NCBI RefSeq assembly: GCF_029867415.1
Contig: NC_081185.1
Coordinates: forward strand, 77,721,553-77,785,552
Length of the DNA stretch: 64,000 nucleotides
Source: Vicia villosa
Taxonomy: Eukaryota; Streptophyta; Magnoliopsida; Fabales; Fabaceae
Direction: 5' to 3'
Both the position numbers and the translations under genes were made by a program. How positions within the stretch are numbered: position 1 is the stretch's first letter; every line of letters begins with the position of its first letter. A model generated the notes under the pieces. The model did no database searches, was not told the DNA's origin, and worked only from the letters and a program-made list of their open reading frames with translations. Of this stretch, positions 1 to 11,008 are shown piece by piece.

Positions 1-46
1 GCTTTATAGATAGAGAAACAAAACTTACACCTCCACTGTCATGAAT

Positions 47-604
47 TTATTTGAATTCTGTATAGCAGCTCTCCAAACATAACAAAACAATGATTTGCAA
101 TCTGCACAATTCAGGTGCTGTAATCCTCAGTTTCCGAGCAGCCTGCAAGGATGAAATAAATAATTGAATATATACATTGTAAAACGAAACATTCAAGTAT
201 CGATTTTGTATATATACATATCTTTGGAGCAGCTTTAGCACTCTTCCACAAGATTGCAGCACACGCCTCCGGACTATATCATGTAATAAATAAAGGTTAA
301 ACTAGTAGAACAGATCACAACATCTTCAATTGGTAGAAAATTAAGGTTAACCTTTACATTTTCCTTCCCAGACGCACCTATAAACCTCGGCTTCTTGGCA
401 GAAAATACATCATCAAGCTGTGTGTCATTGTATCTCGGGGCCTTAAACAATCCTGGTTTTTTAAATCTATTACCCACCTCAACAGCTTTGCAAACATAAA
501 GTGACAAGTCAAGTAAATCCTCAACAAACTATAAAACAATGAATTGAGTAAGAAGCTATTGAAACTAACTTCGAGGAACCAGCCGAGGTCGGAGATTCAT
601 CAGT
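47..604 (-). pseudogene. 3' half of a host gene split by a solo LTR
   Basis: Exon-like pieces read leftwards. One exon runs from 604 down to about 570 and ends at a GTTAGT donor. The next, 485-352, lies between an AAAG-type acceptor and a GTTAAC donor; it encodes a basic segment with the motifs FKKPGLFKAPRYND and DDVFSAKKPRF. Further coding-looking stretches follow at about 273-218 (ACAAILWKSAK) and 142-47 (APELCRLQIIVLLC, ending in TAA). The 5' half lies at 6694-6922, beyond the inserted LTR. Removing the LTR and one copy of ATAGT makes the split exon continuous. The phase from exon 1 through exon 3 is consistent (0, then one leftover base), but the join to the 273-218 stretch does not keep frame with the simplest splice sites, so the last two exons are tentative. 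I do not recognise the family. Confidence 0.45.
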
Positions 605-609
605 ATAGT
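605..609. repeat. Target-site duplication ATAGT, left
   Basis: Identical to 6694-6698; flanks the solo LTR and lies inside a coding exon of the interrupted minus-strand gene. Confidence 0.8.
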
Positions 610-1564
610 TGTGGTGGTCGTTTTCTTTACCTCCCCGTTTCACTTGGGAGGACGGCACGCTAAACCCTTCACGCGAAATTTGGAAGGAGAATGCGCCCGT
701 GGTGGGATGAATTTTATTTCAGTTCTTCCTACGATTATCACACGAACTTTCTTATTTGTCCTACGAGTAGGAAAGGGAAAAAAAGATCTCAACTAAACCC
801 TAGGAGTTTGCTAAGTGTGGGGATTTACACCTAGACTAGAAATTCTGGAGTCCGGGAGGTCGGTTATACATAGGGAAGTGTTTAAACACCCTACATATCT
901 GTAGTACTCTACAGGAACCTTCTCTGTGTCATTGTGTTTGTGCTTATTGCTAATGATTGGGAAAGTTTCTCCTTTGTGTTAGGAGAAAGAATTGAATTGA
1001 TTTTAAAAGACAGACAGACAGACAAACTGACTATTTTTGGTATTTTATTAGCTCGCTGAGATTCCTTGTGAACCTCATGCCTACATATCCCTAGTGGAAG
1101 TCAGAGCTTAATGTAGTTCGGGGAACTAACTAGGGAAATTAATTGTTTTTGGTGCCTTGCTTGAAGCTCAAGGTTGAAGCTTGGAATTAAATCTCTGTTT
1201 ACAGTAAAGAGACATGAAATTATCTCTACAGAGAGGTATTTGTACTATTCTACCACAAACATTTAAAGGAGTGACAGAATAACTGAATTCATTTCATTCA
1301 AGAGGGGGACCTTACTTGTGTATGTGCAAGTATACCAGTCAAATGCCTCTTAAATGAAAGAAAGATGCTCATCCAAATTAGGGAAAGTTACCACATGTCT
1401 GGGTTTTACTGCCAGCTCATGCCTTTCAAAATCCTAAATGGGAGACTTGATTGAAATTGAAATGAAATGTTTGTTTGTTTGAATGTGGTAGTAAAAATAT
1501 CTCTCTATGAAGATAAGCTATGTCTATCTACTGTATAAAAGATTTGACTTTAGCTGGCTTGTAT

Positions 1565-2840
1565 GAGGCCCAAGCTTGAGGCTTTTTGATTGATTTATTA
1601 ATGATTATTTGACTCTGAGAGATGACTCCACTGGGGGGTTAATTACAGGGTATTTTTGTGTTCTGTACAAAGCCCAGAATTGAGGCTGACTCTGTTTAGG
1701 GAAAGTCTATTTGATGGATTTTATTTGGTGTTCTGTACAAAGCCCAGAATTGAGGCTGACTCTACTTAGGGAGACTTTATTTGTGTGCCTTGTACAAAGC
1801 CCAAGGTTGTGGCTGACTGCTGAGAAAATTGGGTTTTTTATACTATGACTCTAGTTAGGGAAAACATTATTTTCTGCCTTGTACAAAGCCCAAGGTTGTG
1901 GCGGACTCTTTTTTTTTAATGAATTGAGTATGGATGACTCTATGGGGAAAAGATCCTAAGTGTTAGGAATCTTTGACACATGAAAAATATGGTTTATCTG
2001 CCTTGTACAAAGCCCAAGGTTGTGGCTACTGAGTGGTGAAGGACTCACTGGGGAGACTCTATTATCTGCCTTGTACAATGCCCAAGGTTGAGGCTGACTC
2101 TTGACAGGGGAGTTTTATTGTTTGGGTGCCTTGTATGAAGCCCAAGGTTGAGGCTAACTGTTTTTGTTGGTTTGACTCTACTGAGGAGGTTTTATTTATT
2201 AAAAGACTGTTTTTCTTTGGAAGCTAACCCTTTCCAGGGATTTTGACTCAGCTGGTGATTTTGTCTGTTAGAAGACTGACTTTTATCATGTTTTTTTTTG
2301 GAGGCTGACCCTTTCCAGGGGTTTTGACTCTTTTGGGGAAATTATCTCCTAAGAGAAATGAATCTTTATTTTTTTTGACTTTGGAGGCTAACCCTTTCCA
2401 GGGGTTTTTATTGAAATGAATGATTTGGGTAGCACTCCATTAATTATTAAAGGATGAAAAAAAAAAAAAATGGCAGGAAGATTATCTAGTGGAGACTTCT
2501 TGTTTAAAGCCTAAGATGAAGGCTGACTCAATGCTGAGGATGACCAAACATGGATCCTAGACTCTACTAAGGAAGATTGATGAAGATAAGGGTGACAGAG
2601 ACTGTCCATGTCTCTCATTCCAAAAAGTGTACTCAATGCAAAATTGAGACAAACTTAGCTTGTTTAAAGTCTGGTTTAAATTGGAAGAAACTCACCAGGG
2701 TAGGCTAAAAGGTGACTAAAGACCTGTTCCTATGTTTATAAGAAACCTGATGGGTCCTTGTATACAAGCTCAAGAGGAAGCTGGAAATGCTTTTAAGAAG
2801 CCTGTGGGTCCTTGTACAAAGCCCAAGAGGAGGCTAATCG
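1565..2840 (+). repeat. Array of about 30-bp modules inside the solo LTR
   Basis: About ten imperfect copies of a module with the core TTGTACAAAGCCCAAGG followed by GAGGCTGACTC occur near 1565, 1665, 1730, 1790, 1878, 2002, 2070, 2130, 2760 and 2812. Spacing is irregular, 60-120 bp over most of the run with a larger gap before the last two. Between them, GGCTAACCCTTTCCAGGG recurs near 2222, 2306 and 2386. Confidence 0.6.
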
Positions 2841-2916
2841 AGGGTCCTTGTTATAGCACAAGAGAAAGCTATGTAGTTTTGAACTTATTTTGGCTCTAAG
2901 CAAATGGGTAAGAGGT

Positions 2917-3390
2917 TTCACCGGGAATAATTCCTCTTTGGGTGGATGTGTCCTATTTATTTGGATTCTAAGGTATTTGCCAAGATGTTTCACCGGGAAT
3001 AATTCATCTTGGGGGTTTGAACTACAGATCTCTAATTAGGAAAGAGCCTTCACCGGGAAGACATTCTCAATCCTAGGCCATATTCCTATAATATATATAT
3101 AGTTTCACTGTCCTAGGGTTTATACTCAAACGTAGTTCTAAACTAATATATGCACAATTTATATTTGACAGTAATTTAAATAAAGACTGTAAATTGAAAG
3201 CTTGTAAAGCCTAACCTGGATGGAGTGGAGGCCATTGAAGAAGTATGTACAGAGCCTCAACAGTATTTTTATTGTTTTTTGTTGATAACAGTTGAATGTA
3301 TATGATAAACAGTTAATGGTTTTTGAAAACAGAAGAAGTGAAGATGGACAAAGGTCACATAGGTATCTGAAGAGTTTCACCGGGAATAAT
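2917..3390 (+). repeat. Dispersed TTCACCGGGAATAATTC motif inside the solo LTR
   Basis: The motif TTTCACCGGGAATAATTC, or a variant, occurs near 2917, 2982, 3046 and 3374. It is part of the repetitive architecture of the LTR; no function can be assigned. Confidence 0.5.
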
Positions 3391-3974
3391 GCCCTTCAAA
3401 TACCAGAAGAATGTTTTGAAAACAGAAAGAAGATTTTGAAAATACAGTTTTGAAAACAAGCTAAGAAGAGAAGATTTTTGGGACTTACACTCTATTAGAG
3501 GCCCAGTACTTTACAGTACTGGTGTAAAAGTAATTTAAAAAAAATGATCTGGAATGATACAAGGTTTTGTTGTTTGAAAACCTTAATCATCCGTTTAATC
3601 GGAGACTGATAACAGCTTTGAAAATTGACAAAAGTCAACTTAATTAAGATAAAAATAAAGATTTTTACTTAATTAAGACCTAAATAATTAGGGTTTTATC
3701 ATAAAATTATTCACAAAGTAATTAGGTTAAAACAAAATGAAAATATATATATATAAGTATTTAAGAAAACATTTAAAACATACTATTTTAAACCTAATTA
3801 AAATACATGAAATAAATAATATTTTTTTATAATTTTTTGATTATTCACAAAGTAGGTATATTAAATAGCAAGTGTGTGAAAAATGAAGTGAAAATGATTA
3901 AATTTGATAGGTTTATTAATTGTGTGAAGTTTGTAAAAAAAAGAAATGAAAATGGGTGTTAAAAAATTGGTTTG

Positions 3975-4045
3975 GCCCTAGAGAGGTTCGAACCCACGCC
4001 CTTCATGATCACATTTCAAAACTTAACCAACTGAGCTGCGCGCGC
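3975..4045 (-). other. tRNA-like sequence with A and B boxes
   Basis: On the minus strand the sequence has a tRNA A-box-like stretch, AGCTCAGTTGGTTAAG (4037-4022), and a perfect B-box-like GGTTCGAACCT (3994-3984), about 30 bp apart. These are the internal RNA polymerase III promoter elements. The D-stem does not pair properly and the acceptor arm is poor, so a functional tRNA is unlikely. It may be a tRNA-derived relic or part of a SINE absorbed into the LTR. Confidence 0.45.
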
Positions 4046-4566
4046 AGCTTGTCAACTATATACACTCAATATATTATATTTTCAAATAAGCCAGGAAATT
4101 CAAATTTTACGCGCGCCATGTTCATCTTCTTCCTCGAGCTTCAGATTTTCAAATTCCTAACTCTCTGGTTTCTCAACTAAATGGCATGATGTAAACATCA
4201 ATCTCACTTGTTTTTGGACAAGGAACATGATTATGGGCTCAGAATTCATTTATTCTAAGTGTAACTAACGAATTTCATCATGAACACGAAGAACACATAA
4301 ACCCTAATTTTAAAATTAAATGATGCACAAGATGAATAAATGAACAATGATAGAGGGTTTTCAATCCTCTGATGATGCTGAACAAGATAGAATCGAGCTT
4401 TAACACAAAGAGTACTTAAATTAGAGAGGTGAAGTTCAGAAACTTACCTCTGAAAATGGAGGTCGTGAGGATGATTGAGAGCACCTGGGCTTGAATGAAT
4501 GATCTCAATAGCTTCCCTGAGACTCAATGATGCTAACTGGATGCTTGTTGTAGCCTGAATCCTTCT

Positions 4567-4864
4567 GAATTGTTCTATGGACCTCCCTCGATTTCAGCTT
4601 CAAGTGAACATGGAGGTTGTTGAATTTGGAGTTACAGATGAGCTGCAGCCATCTGGTTAGCTTCACTAGGACCTGAGGAGTGTGCCTGGATGATTGGCTT
4701 GGCTCAGAACCTCCTGAATTACTCCATGGACCTCCCTCGATTTCAGCTTCAAGTGAACATGGAGGTTGTTGAATTTGGAGTTACAGATGAGCTGCAGCCA
4801 TCTGGTTAGCTTCACTAGGACCTGAGGAGTGTGCCTGGATGATTGGCTTGGCTCAGAACCTCCT
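4567..4864 (+). repeat. 149-bp tandem duplication
   Basis: Two copies, 4567-4715 and 4716-4864, are nearly identical over 149 bp, differing in the first bases (GAATTGTTC versus GAATTACTC). A partial third copy starts at 4865. It creates short overlapping ORFs that I do not regard as genes. Confidence 0.85.
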
Positions 4865-6693
4865 GAATTACTCCATGGACCTCCAACTGCAAATGCTCCA
4901 AAGTGAGAGCAACAATGGTGTTCCTCCACTTACAGAAATGATCCAGGTGCTTGGATCACCTCAAATCACCTCCCTTGAGATGTTAGAATGCTCACTTCCC
5001 AAAGATAAGCTCTGGTTTGAAGAAATCGATTCTTCTTGCCAAAGAACTTTGAAAAACAATGAACAAAAGAAGAGAAAGAGAAAGCAAGTAATATGGTTGC
5101 TTTGGTGTGTTTTTGAATGAGGAATGCATCTGTATTTATAGGCAAATGGATCAGTATAGCTGCAGAGGAGTGAGCTTCCTTAGTGAAGTTGATTTGCTTT
5201 CTTAGCCATGAAGGAATTTTGCAAATATCTCTTATGCAATGATGAGAATTTTGATTCCATTTGATCAATCCCCTAGCCCTCGATTTTGCTTGATCTTAGG
5301 GGACAATTCTGAGCCAGAAATGAGCTCTAATTGGTTGGTGAGAAGATTCCTTGGGTGATTCATCAATTTGCCATAAATTCACAAATGTAATCATTACATA
5401 ATCACATGTTCTTGTTTTTAGAATCTTCTTCAATCCTTATGGCATGGTAAAAATGAATGCATGGCATGGTTTCAGATGTGTTATGGGTCGTGTAGCATCC
5501 ATAAGAGAGGTTATTTGCACAAAATTTGCAAAGTCCAAAAGTGTCCATGACCTATAATTTTACTTCATGAGGCCAACTTTGAACAAGCATAACTCCTAGC
5601 TCAAATTGAATTTGGAGAAGGTTGAACACAATTTGGAAAGCCCTAAACATCTACTTCAAATCATTAGTTTATATCTTCTTCAGAATCATTTAGGAAATTT
5701 GTGAAAAATGAGCCCAAAGTTGGATGAAAACTAGGTTAAAACACTTAGAAAATTTTCTAAGTGTTTATGACCTAAACTTCAAAATTTCCAAAACTTCATA
5801 AATGGTTGATCTTTTGAAAAAAGTTCCTTTGTAAGATGTTGTTTTATTTTGCAAGATCTACAACTTTCATGTTGGAAGTTTTTTGAGTTGTGTAGGTGAA
5901 ATTTTGAGATCTCACCATGCCTTCAAAAACCCTAATTCCCGACTTTTCGCTCCTTGATGAATTTCTTTGAATTTCTTTGGCCAAATGACTTTGACATCCA
6001 TATATTGATGATATTGATCTTTGAAAGTCATTTTTTGACCAAAAACCTTAAAAGTCAATGATGATCCTTCACAGTTGACTTTTTCCTGACAAAGTGAATT
6101 TTTTGGGCTTTTGTGTAGAAATAAGATCTTCTCCCCAAATGGATGATATAAATGGATTATATGGAGGTAATAGAGATCCTTGAATCATGTCTTGAGTTTT
6201 GGATTCATGCCCTGATCAGAAGTCAACTATCTTGGTGAATTAGGTCAAAACCCTAATTTGTCGACCATGTGAAAGTAATGACTGTAGACTTTGAATTGAA
6301 GTGTGATGTCCAGTAGACCTTGTAATATGGGTTATTTGAAGATGATTGATGTCTTTGAATGACCCTCTGAGGTTTTTTAGGGTTTCCCAAATGTGATCCC
6401 TGATTTTAGTCCTTGATAGGTTCAAAACCCTAGTCTGGTAACCTGAGTAAACCTGTACTCATATGACTGGATGTCTAATCAATCATAGATGAGAAAAGTG
6501 AAGTTTTTGAGCCCCATGATTGTATTAGAGACTAGTCTTTGTATTGATTGATCCTTTGCCTGAGCTTTCTTGTCTTTGAGCATCCTCGATTAGGTACCAG
6601 ATGGAGAAATGACTGCTCTGGGTACTTGTCTTGACCTGATGAACAATCCTGAAGGTATGTCATCTCAGGGGGGTCAAAAATTAGGGTATGACA

Positions 6694-6698
6694 ATAGT
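6694..6698. repeat. Target-site duplication ATAGT, right
   Basis: Matches 605-609 exactly, and follows the terminal CA of the solo LTR. Confidence 0.8.
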
Positions 6699-6922
6699 CC
6701 ACAAAAATATCCCGCTTCAACTGCTCTCCCTGCCAAGAATTTATGCATAAACATCAATAAAAAACTCCTCTACCAGAATTAAATGTCAGTTATAAATACT
6801 AGAATAAATAAACTAGGGTTGGGAGCCCGAAAACTAACCCTAAGTTCTGAAGGCGTCTCTCTTTTAGCAATAGAAGCACCTTTTAGAGGTACCGATGAAA
6901 TTCCACGAGAACTCGGAGGCAT
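6694..6922 (-). pseudogene. 5' coding half of the host gene split by the solo LTR
   Basis: The likely start codon is at 6922-6920. The first coding exon, 6839-6922 (28 codons), begins MPPSSRGISS and ends at an AGG|GTTAGT donor. After an intron of 109 bp, an acceptor GGCAG precedes exon 2 at 6729, which begins GEQLKR and is cut at 6694 by the inserted LTR; it resumes at 604. The exon-1 frame stays open across exon 2 once a single target-site copy is counted. A different frame of exon 2 (reading VDYTDESPTSAGSS) looks more protein-like, so a further one-base indel may be present. A 5' UTR exon appears to lie at about 7251-7530. Family not recognised. Confidence 0.45.
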
Positions 6923-7250
6923 GGCACTTGGTGTAGCTACTTTCACCATTCAGCATTCACCACACATGCTCCACACATGCTCCAGATAGATCTACACAAG
7001 TTAAAATCAAATCAACAAAATCGCAATCAGCAAAACTAAAGAATACACTAAAATCTTGAACTGAAATAGTCATGAAATGAAAATTGATGAATAGAAAGAA
7101 TTGAGAAACGGAATCAAGAGAAACGACGAAGAAATAAAGAAGAGCATGTGAAGTAAAGAAAATGAAAAATACAAACACAAACCAAAACCAGATCTTAGAT
7201 CAAAACCTCCCTCCAAGAGAGGAAAATGAAAATTTTCGGAAGAAGCATAC

Positions 7251-7530
7251 CTGGATTCGTGAGTATGTGAGATTCTTCGAGCTTATTCCATGGCCGCCGT
7301 GAGAAACCGAGAGAGTTTTTTCTGTTATTGTCGTCGTTTTCGCAAGAGAGAGAGAACCGAAGACCATCGTTGTTGTTGTCGCTCGCAAGAGAGATGATGA
7401 CGAGAACAAAAAGCTACCATGGTTGAGCTTTATTAAGCGCCGCTGATGTTGTTGTTCGTCGCGGAAGAGAGAGCAGAGAGCGTGAGGACGGGAGAGAGAG
7501 AGGCTCCGCCTCTTTTCTTTTCCTTCTAGG
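7251..7530 (-). other. Probable 5' UTR exon of the interrupted gene
   Basis: A pyrimidine- and CTCTCT-rich stretch on the minus strand ends at a good donor, CCAG|GTATGC (boundary 7251), and is followed by an intron reaching to just upstream of the start codon at 6922. The base composition (GC-richer, CT-rich) is typical of plant leaders. An ORF through it encodes only low-complexity Ser/Leu-rich sequence and is not believed. The transcription start cannot be placed. Confidence 0.35.
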
Positions 7531-7544
7531 TTTTCATAATCCAA

Positions 7545-7866
7545 ACTTTGAGTTAAGAGAATGTAAACATATTGTATTTACGTTTTTAAAATTTTCTCCT
7601 TTTTTTTAATTAAAAAAAATTAAAAAAAGAAAATAATTAATTAGAGAAGCTAAATAAATTAGAAAAGAAAATAATTAATGAGGGAAACAAAAAAAAAAGA
7701 GGGAAATTTTGGAGGGGTATGTGTTTTTGGGCTTGAGTCACATTTTGAAGTGAAAATTATAATGGAAAAGAAAATATTAAAAGATAGAGGGAAACTAAAA
7801 AAAAAAGAGGGAACTTTTGGAGGGGTTTTTTTTGGGGTTTTGGCCACAGTTTGAACTGAAAATTAT
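7545..7866. repeat. AT-rich upstream DNA with a 107-bp tandem duplication
   Basis: No gene. From 7680, a GAGGGAAAC...GGAGGGGT unit repeats at 7787 with a period of 107 bp (about 1.75 imperfect copies). It lies directly upstream of the CT-rich leader and so may have been the promoter region of the interrupted gene. Confidence 0.5.
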
Positions 7867-8072
7867 AGGCCTCGGTTTTTTAGTTGCGGTTTAAAATATC
7901 TACCGTTATATAACCGTGGCAATTGAAGTACATGCCACAGTTTTACACTCCGGATTCAATATTCTATAACATACGTCTACGCTTTGATAACCATGGCCAA
8001 ATCATATATGTGGCCACATTTTTTGAGCTGTGGAAAATTTTAGCGTGGCCGTAGGCCAAATTTCTAGTAGTG
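7867..8072 (+). mobile_element. One terminus of a CACTA (En/Spm-like) DNA transposon
   Basis: The segment ends TTTCTAGTAGTG at 8072; its reverse complement is CACTACTAGAAA, the typical plant CACTA terminal inverted repeat. Upstream are short subterminal motifs in both orientations (ACCGTGGCAA, TGCCACAGTT, GTGGCCACA, GCGTGGCCGTAGGCC), also typical of this superfamily. The opposite terminus was not found in the window, so the element is truncated or its other end lies outside. The outer boundary abuts copia integrase sequence exactly. The left limit of 7867 is approximate. Confidence 0.6.
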
Positions 8073-10220
8073 ATGGCATGGCCGAAAGAAAAAATAGAAC
8101 ATATCAAGAAATGATTAATGCTATGTTAATGCATTCAGAATTGTCATTTAATTTGTGGGGTGAAGCATTATTATCCGCATGTCACATAATGAACCGAATT
8201 CCATTAAAAACAACTGGAATATCTCCATATGAAAAATGGAAAGGAAGATCACCTAATATTGATTATTTTAGAGTGTGGGGGTGTGTGGCATATTACAAAA
8301 ATATGGATCCCAAAAGAACAAAATTAGGTCCTCGAGGGATCAGATGTGCCTTCATAGGATATGCACCAAACAGTAAAGCATATAGACTTTTAAATTTAGA
8401 GTCTAATGTAATTGTCGAATCTAGAGATGTGGAATTCTTTGAAAATCTTATCACCAAGAATAAAGAACCAGAGAATCCCACGATCAAAGAGTCTTGTGAC
8501 AATGATTCGACTCGGATGGTTGAAACACAACCCGAACCAAGAAGAAGCAAAAGGGCACGAAAAAAATAAAGGTCTAGGACCGGATGAAATCGATTCTCAA
8601 CTTATTTCCGTTTTTCTAATTGAAAGAAATAACAAGAATGATGTTCATAAAATTCCAAATATTCTTCAAATTGAAGATGATCCTAAAACATATAAAGAAG
8701 CAATGACTTCTAGAGATGCTTCTTTTTGGAAGGATGCTATCCAAGATGAAATGGATTCAATTATGTCAAACCATACTTGGGAACTAGTTGATCTTCCGAA
8801 GGGATCAAGACCCATCGGATGCAAATGGGTGTTTAGGAAGAAGTATCACAGTAATGGTACATTAAACACCTACAAGGCCAGACTAGTTGCAAAAGGATTT
8901 AGACAAAAGGAAGGTATCGATTATTTTGATACATATGCACCAGTAGCAAAAACTACGACGATTAGAATCTTGTTTGCACTAGCTTCCTTGAACAACCTTA
9001 TTGTACATCAAATGGACATTAAAACAACATTCCTAAATGGCGATCTCGACGAGGAAATCTATATGGAGCAACCAGAAGGCTACTCACTTCATGGAAATGA
9101 ACAAAAGGTATGTAAACTTGTCAAATCTTAATATGGTTTAAAACAGGCACCAAAACAATGGCACCAAAAATTTGACACTGCCATACTTTCAAATGGGTTC
9201 ATTCCAAACTCTTGTGACAAATGCTTGTACACAAAGGTGTGTGGAAATGCTATTATATTTCTATGTCTATATGTTGATGACATGTTGATTATTAGCAATG
9301 AAATGAATGGAATCTTAGAAACAAAAGGTTTTCTAACTTCCACATTCAAGATGAAAGATCTTGGATTAGTTGACACTATACTAGGGATCAAAGTAAGACG
9401 AAATAGTGGGGGTTATGAACTTAATCAAACACATTATATTGAAAAAATGTTGGAAAAGTTCAAACACCTTAACTTCAAGGAAGTAACCACTCCGTTCGAT
9501 CCTAGTGTCAAACTTCAAAAGAATAATGGTAGATCCATGGCACAATTGGAATATGCAAGTGCCATTGGATGTCTAATGTACTTAATGCAATGTACTAGAC
9601 CAGACATAGCATTTGCTGTTAGTAAAATGAGTAGATTTACTAGCAATCCAAATGATGAACATTGGAAGGCAATAACAAGGATTTTTGGATATTTGTCAAA
9701 GACTAAAAACCTTGGCCTTCATTATGGTAAGTTTCCTGCCATACTAGAAGGATATACCGACGCAAGTTGGATATCAAGTGTTGGAGATTATAAATCTACA
9801 ACTGGGTGGATATTCACATTAGCTGGAGGTGCGATTTCTTGGAAGAGCAAGAAACAAACATGCATTACTCTCTCAACCATGGAATCGGAGTTTGTGGCTC
9901 TTGCATCTACTGGACAAGAAGCAGAATGGTTGAGGGATCTCTTATTAGAGGTTCCATTAGCTAAAGATAATGTTTCAAAGGTGTTGATACATTGTGATAG
10001 TCAAGCCACCCTGGCTAGAGCATTCAGTGAAGTATATAATGGAAAGTCTAGACACATAGGTCTTAGACATTCTCTCGTGAGAAAAATGATAAAGGATGGG
10101 ATCATTTCACTGACATATATACAAACAAGCTATAATTTGGCTGATCCTTTTACTAAACCACTGGCCAGAGATTTAGTAAAGTCTACCTCGAAAGGTATGG
10201 GATTAAAACTCCTTGAATGA
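8073..10220 (+). pseudogene. Copia copy A: 5'-truncated integrase-RT-RNase H
   Basis: The coding region starts abruptly in the integrase core at GMAERKNRTYQEM, with all of gag, protease and the first half of integrase missing. It continues through the integrase C-terminal region to a frameshift after an A7 run (in-frame TAA at 8567-8569), then the reverse transcriptase (KWVFRKKYHSNG; TFLNGDLDEEIYMEQ), a TAA at 9129-9131 where the family usually has a sense codon before YGLKQAP, then LYVDDMLI (catalytic aspartates kept) and RNase H with GYTDASW, STMESEF and HCDSQA. The frameshift and nonsense codon are the same as in copies B and C. The upstream CACTA end supplies a chance ATG (8030) that fuses to it. 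Confidence 0.85.
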
Positions 10221-10752
10221 GGGTTTCGACAATGATAGCAACCCAATATGAAGTTAATACATCTTAACCTAAGATTCAATGGGTAACAACAAGTCATTGA
10301 TTTGGAAGTTGGTGCAACATTTCGTAATAATGTTGACTATTACATAATTGAGGGTTGAGTTTTAAGGAAACTCTTAATGAAGTTCTATATCGAGGATATG
10401 TATCTAAAGAGATACTAATAAAACTTCACCTATACGAATTTCGAGATGGTGCCGTCTCAAAGTAAGAGTTGGAGTTTCTCTCATGAAAAATTCATGAAAA
10501 CACGAAAAGCACATGGCCATAAATAGTGCTAGGCGATATATGTAGGCGAAGAAACCTTAAAAGTGTGTGTATAGCAATGCCGGTCTGATCACATGGGATA
10601 ATGGTTCAAAGAATAGCTACCTAACGTTCCGATTAGACTTTGCGTTGTCTTTACTAAGGTTAAGTTCAAATCGAAAGATACCTAACTGTATTAACACTTT
10701 TATCTTCCATATTCTGGAATTGGAATTTTCATTATTAGAACAAGTGGGGGAT
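10221..10752 (+). other. 3' non-coding region and polypurine tract, copy A
   Basis: About 530 bp between the pol stop codon and the LTR. It ends in the polypurine tract AAGTGGGGGAT (10742-10752). A short ORF (10567-10788) crosses into the LTR in all three copies but looks fortuitous. Equivalent regions are 15588-16119 (copy B) and 20959-21490 (copy C). Confidence 0.7.
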
Positions 10753-10987
10753 TGTTGTAATTTATTACAAATGTGTTCTAAAAAATGACAAAATGGTGAA
10801 AATGAGTAAATGCTAATAAATGCATGTAATAAAGTCCCACATTGGAAGATTCACTCATTTTCAAAGTCTTTATAAAGAGTTAATAACATTAACTCAACAA
10901 AAGGACAAAAGAGGATAAAGTGTCACATTGACAAATGTGGTGGTCCCAAGCATTATGCCACTTGTCCCAATCCTACAACCACTCGCT

Positions 10988-11008
10988 GGTGTCGCCATCG
11001 GCGACACC
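10988..11008. other. GC-rich hairpin in LTR1
   Basis: GGTGTCGCC, loop ATC, GGCGACACC: a perfect 9-bp stem, the start of the CpG-rich block. LTR2 (16351-16375) and LTR3 (21722-21746) have an 11-bp version with loops ATC and ACC. Confidence 0.75.

Larger units (their letters stand above)
610..6693 (+). mobile_element. Solo LTR of an Ogre/Tat-like Ty3/gypsy retrotransposon
   Basis: The segment starts TGTGGTGG and ends GGGTATGACA, that is TG...CA. It is bounded on both sides by the identical 5-bp sequence ATAGT (605-609 and 6694-6698), the target-site duplication expected of an LTR retrotransposon. No gag or pol, primer-binding site or polypurine tract lies inside, so this is a single LTR left after recombination between two LTRs. 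Length, 6,084 bp, is extreme; LTRs this long are known from Ogre elements of legumes, and the 3' end (GGGGTCAAAAATTAGGGTATGACA-like ending) fits that group. It is internally repetitive: about 30-bp modules at 1565-2840, a CCCTTTCCAGGG motif at 2226-2403, a TTTCACCGGGAATAATTC-type motif at 2917-3390, and a 149-bp tandem duplication at 4567-4864. Lineage is inferred; the solo-LTR structure is seen directly. Confidence 0.75.

Noticed and set aside
611..796. 61-codon ORF at the start of the solo LTR
   Set aside because: It begins one base inside the LTR and has no similarity I recognise; a chance reading frame.
3975..4045. Functional tRNA gene
   Set aside because: A and B boxes are present, but the D-stem and acceptor stem do not pair acceptably.
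4666..5268. Three overlapping ORFs of 87-100 codons on both strands
   Set aside because: They fall in the 149-bp tandem duplication of the solo LTR and its edge, have no domain, and arise from the repeat.
7200..7544. 114-codon ORF, minus strand
   Set aside because: Low-complexity Ser/Leu/Arg sequence over a CT-rich stretch that ends in a good splice donor; better explained as a 5' UTR exon.
8030..8072. Start codon of a 179-codon ORF
   Set aside because: The first 15 codons are CACTA terminal sequence; the rest is truncated copia integrase. The ATG is fortuitous.
10567..10788. Conserved 73-76-codon ORF before each copia LTR
   Set aside because: It is kept in three copies only because the copies are nearly identical; it crosses the polypurine tract and LTR boundary and shows no domain.
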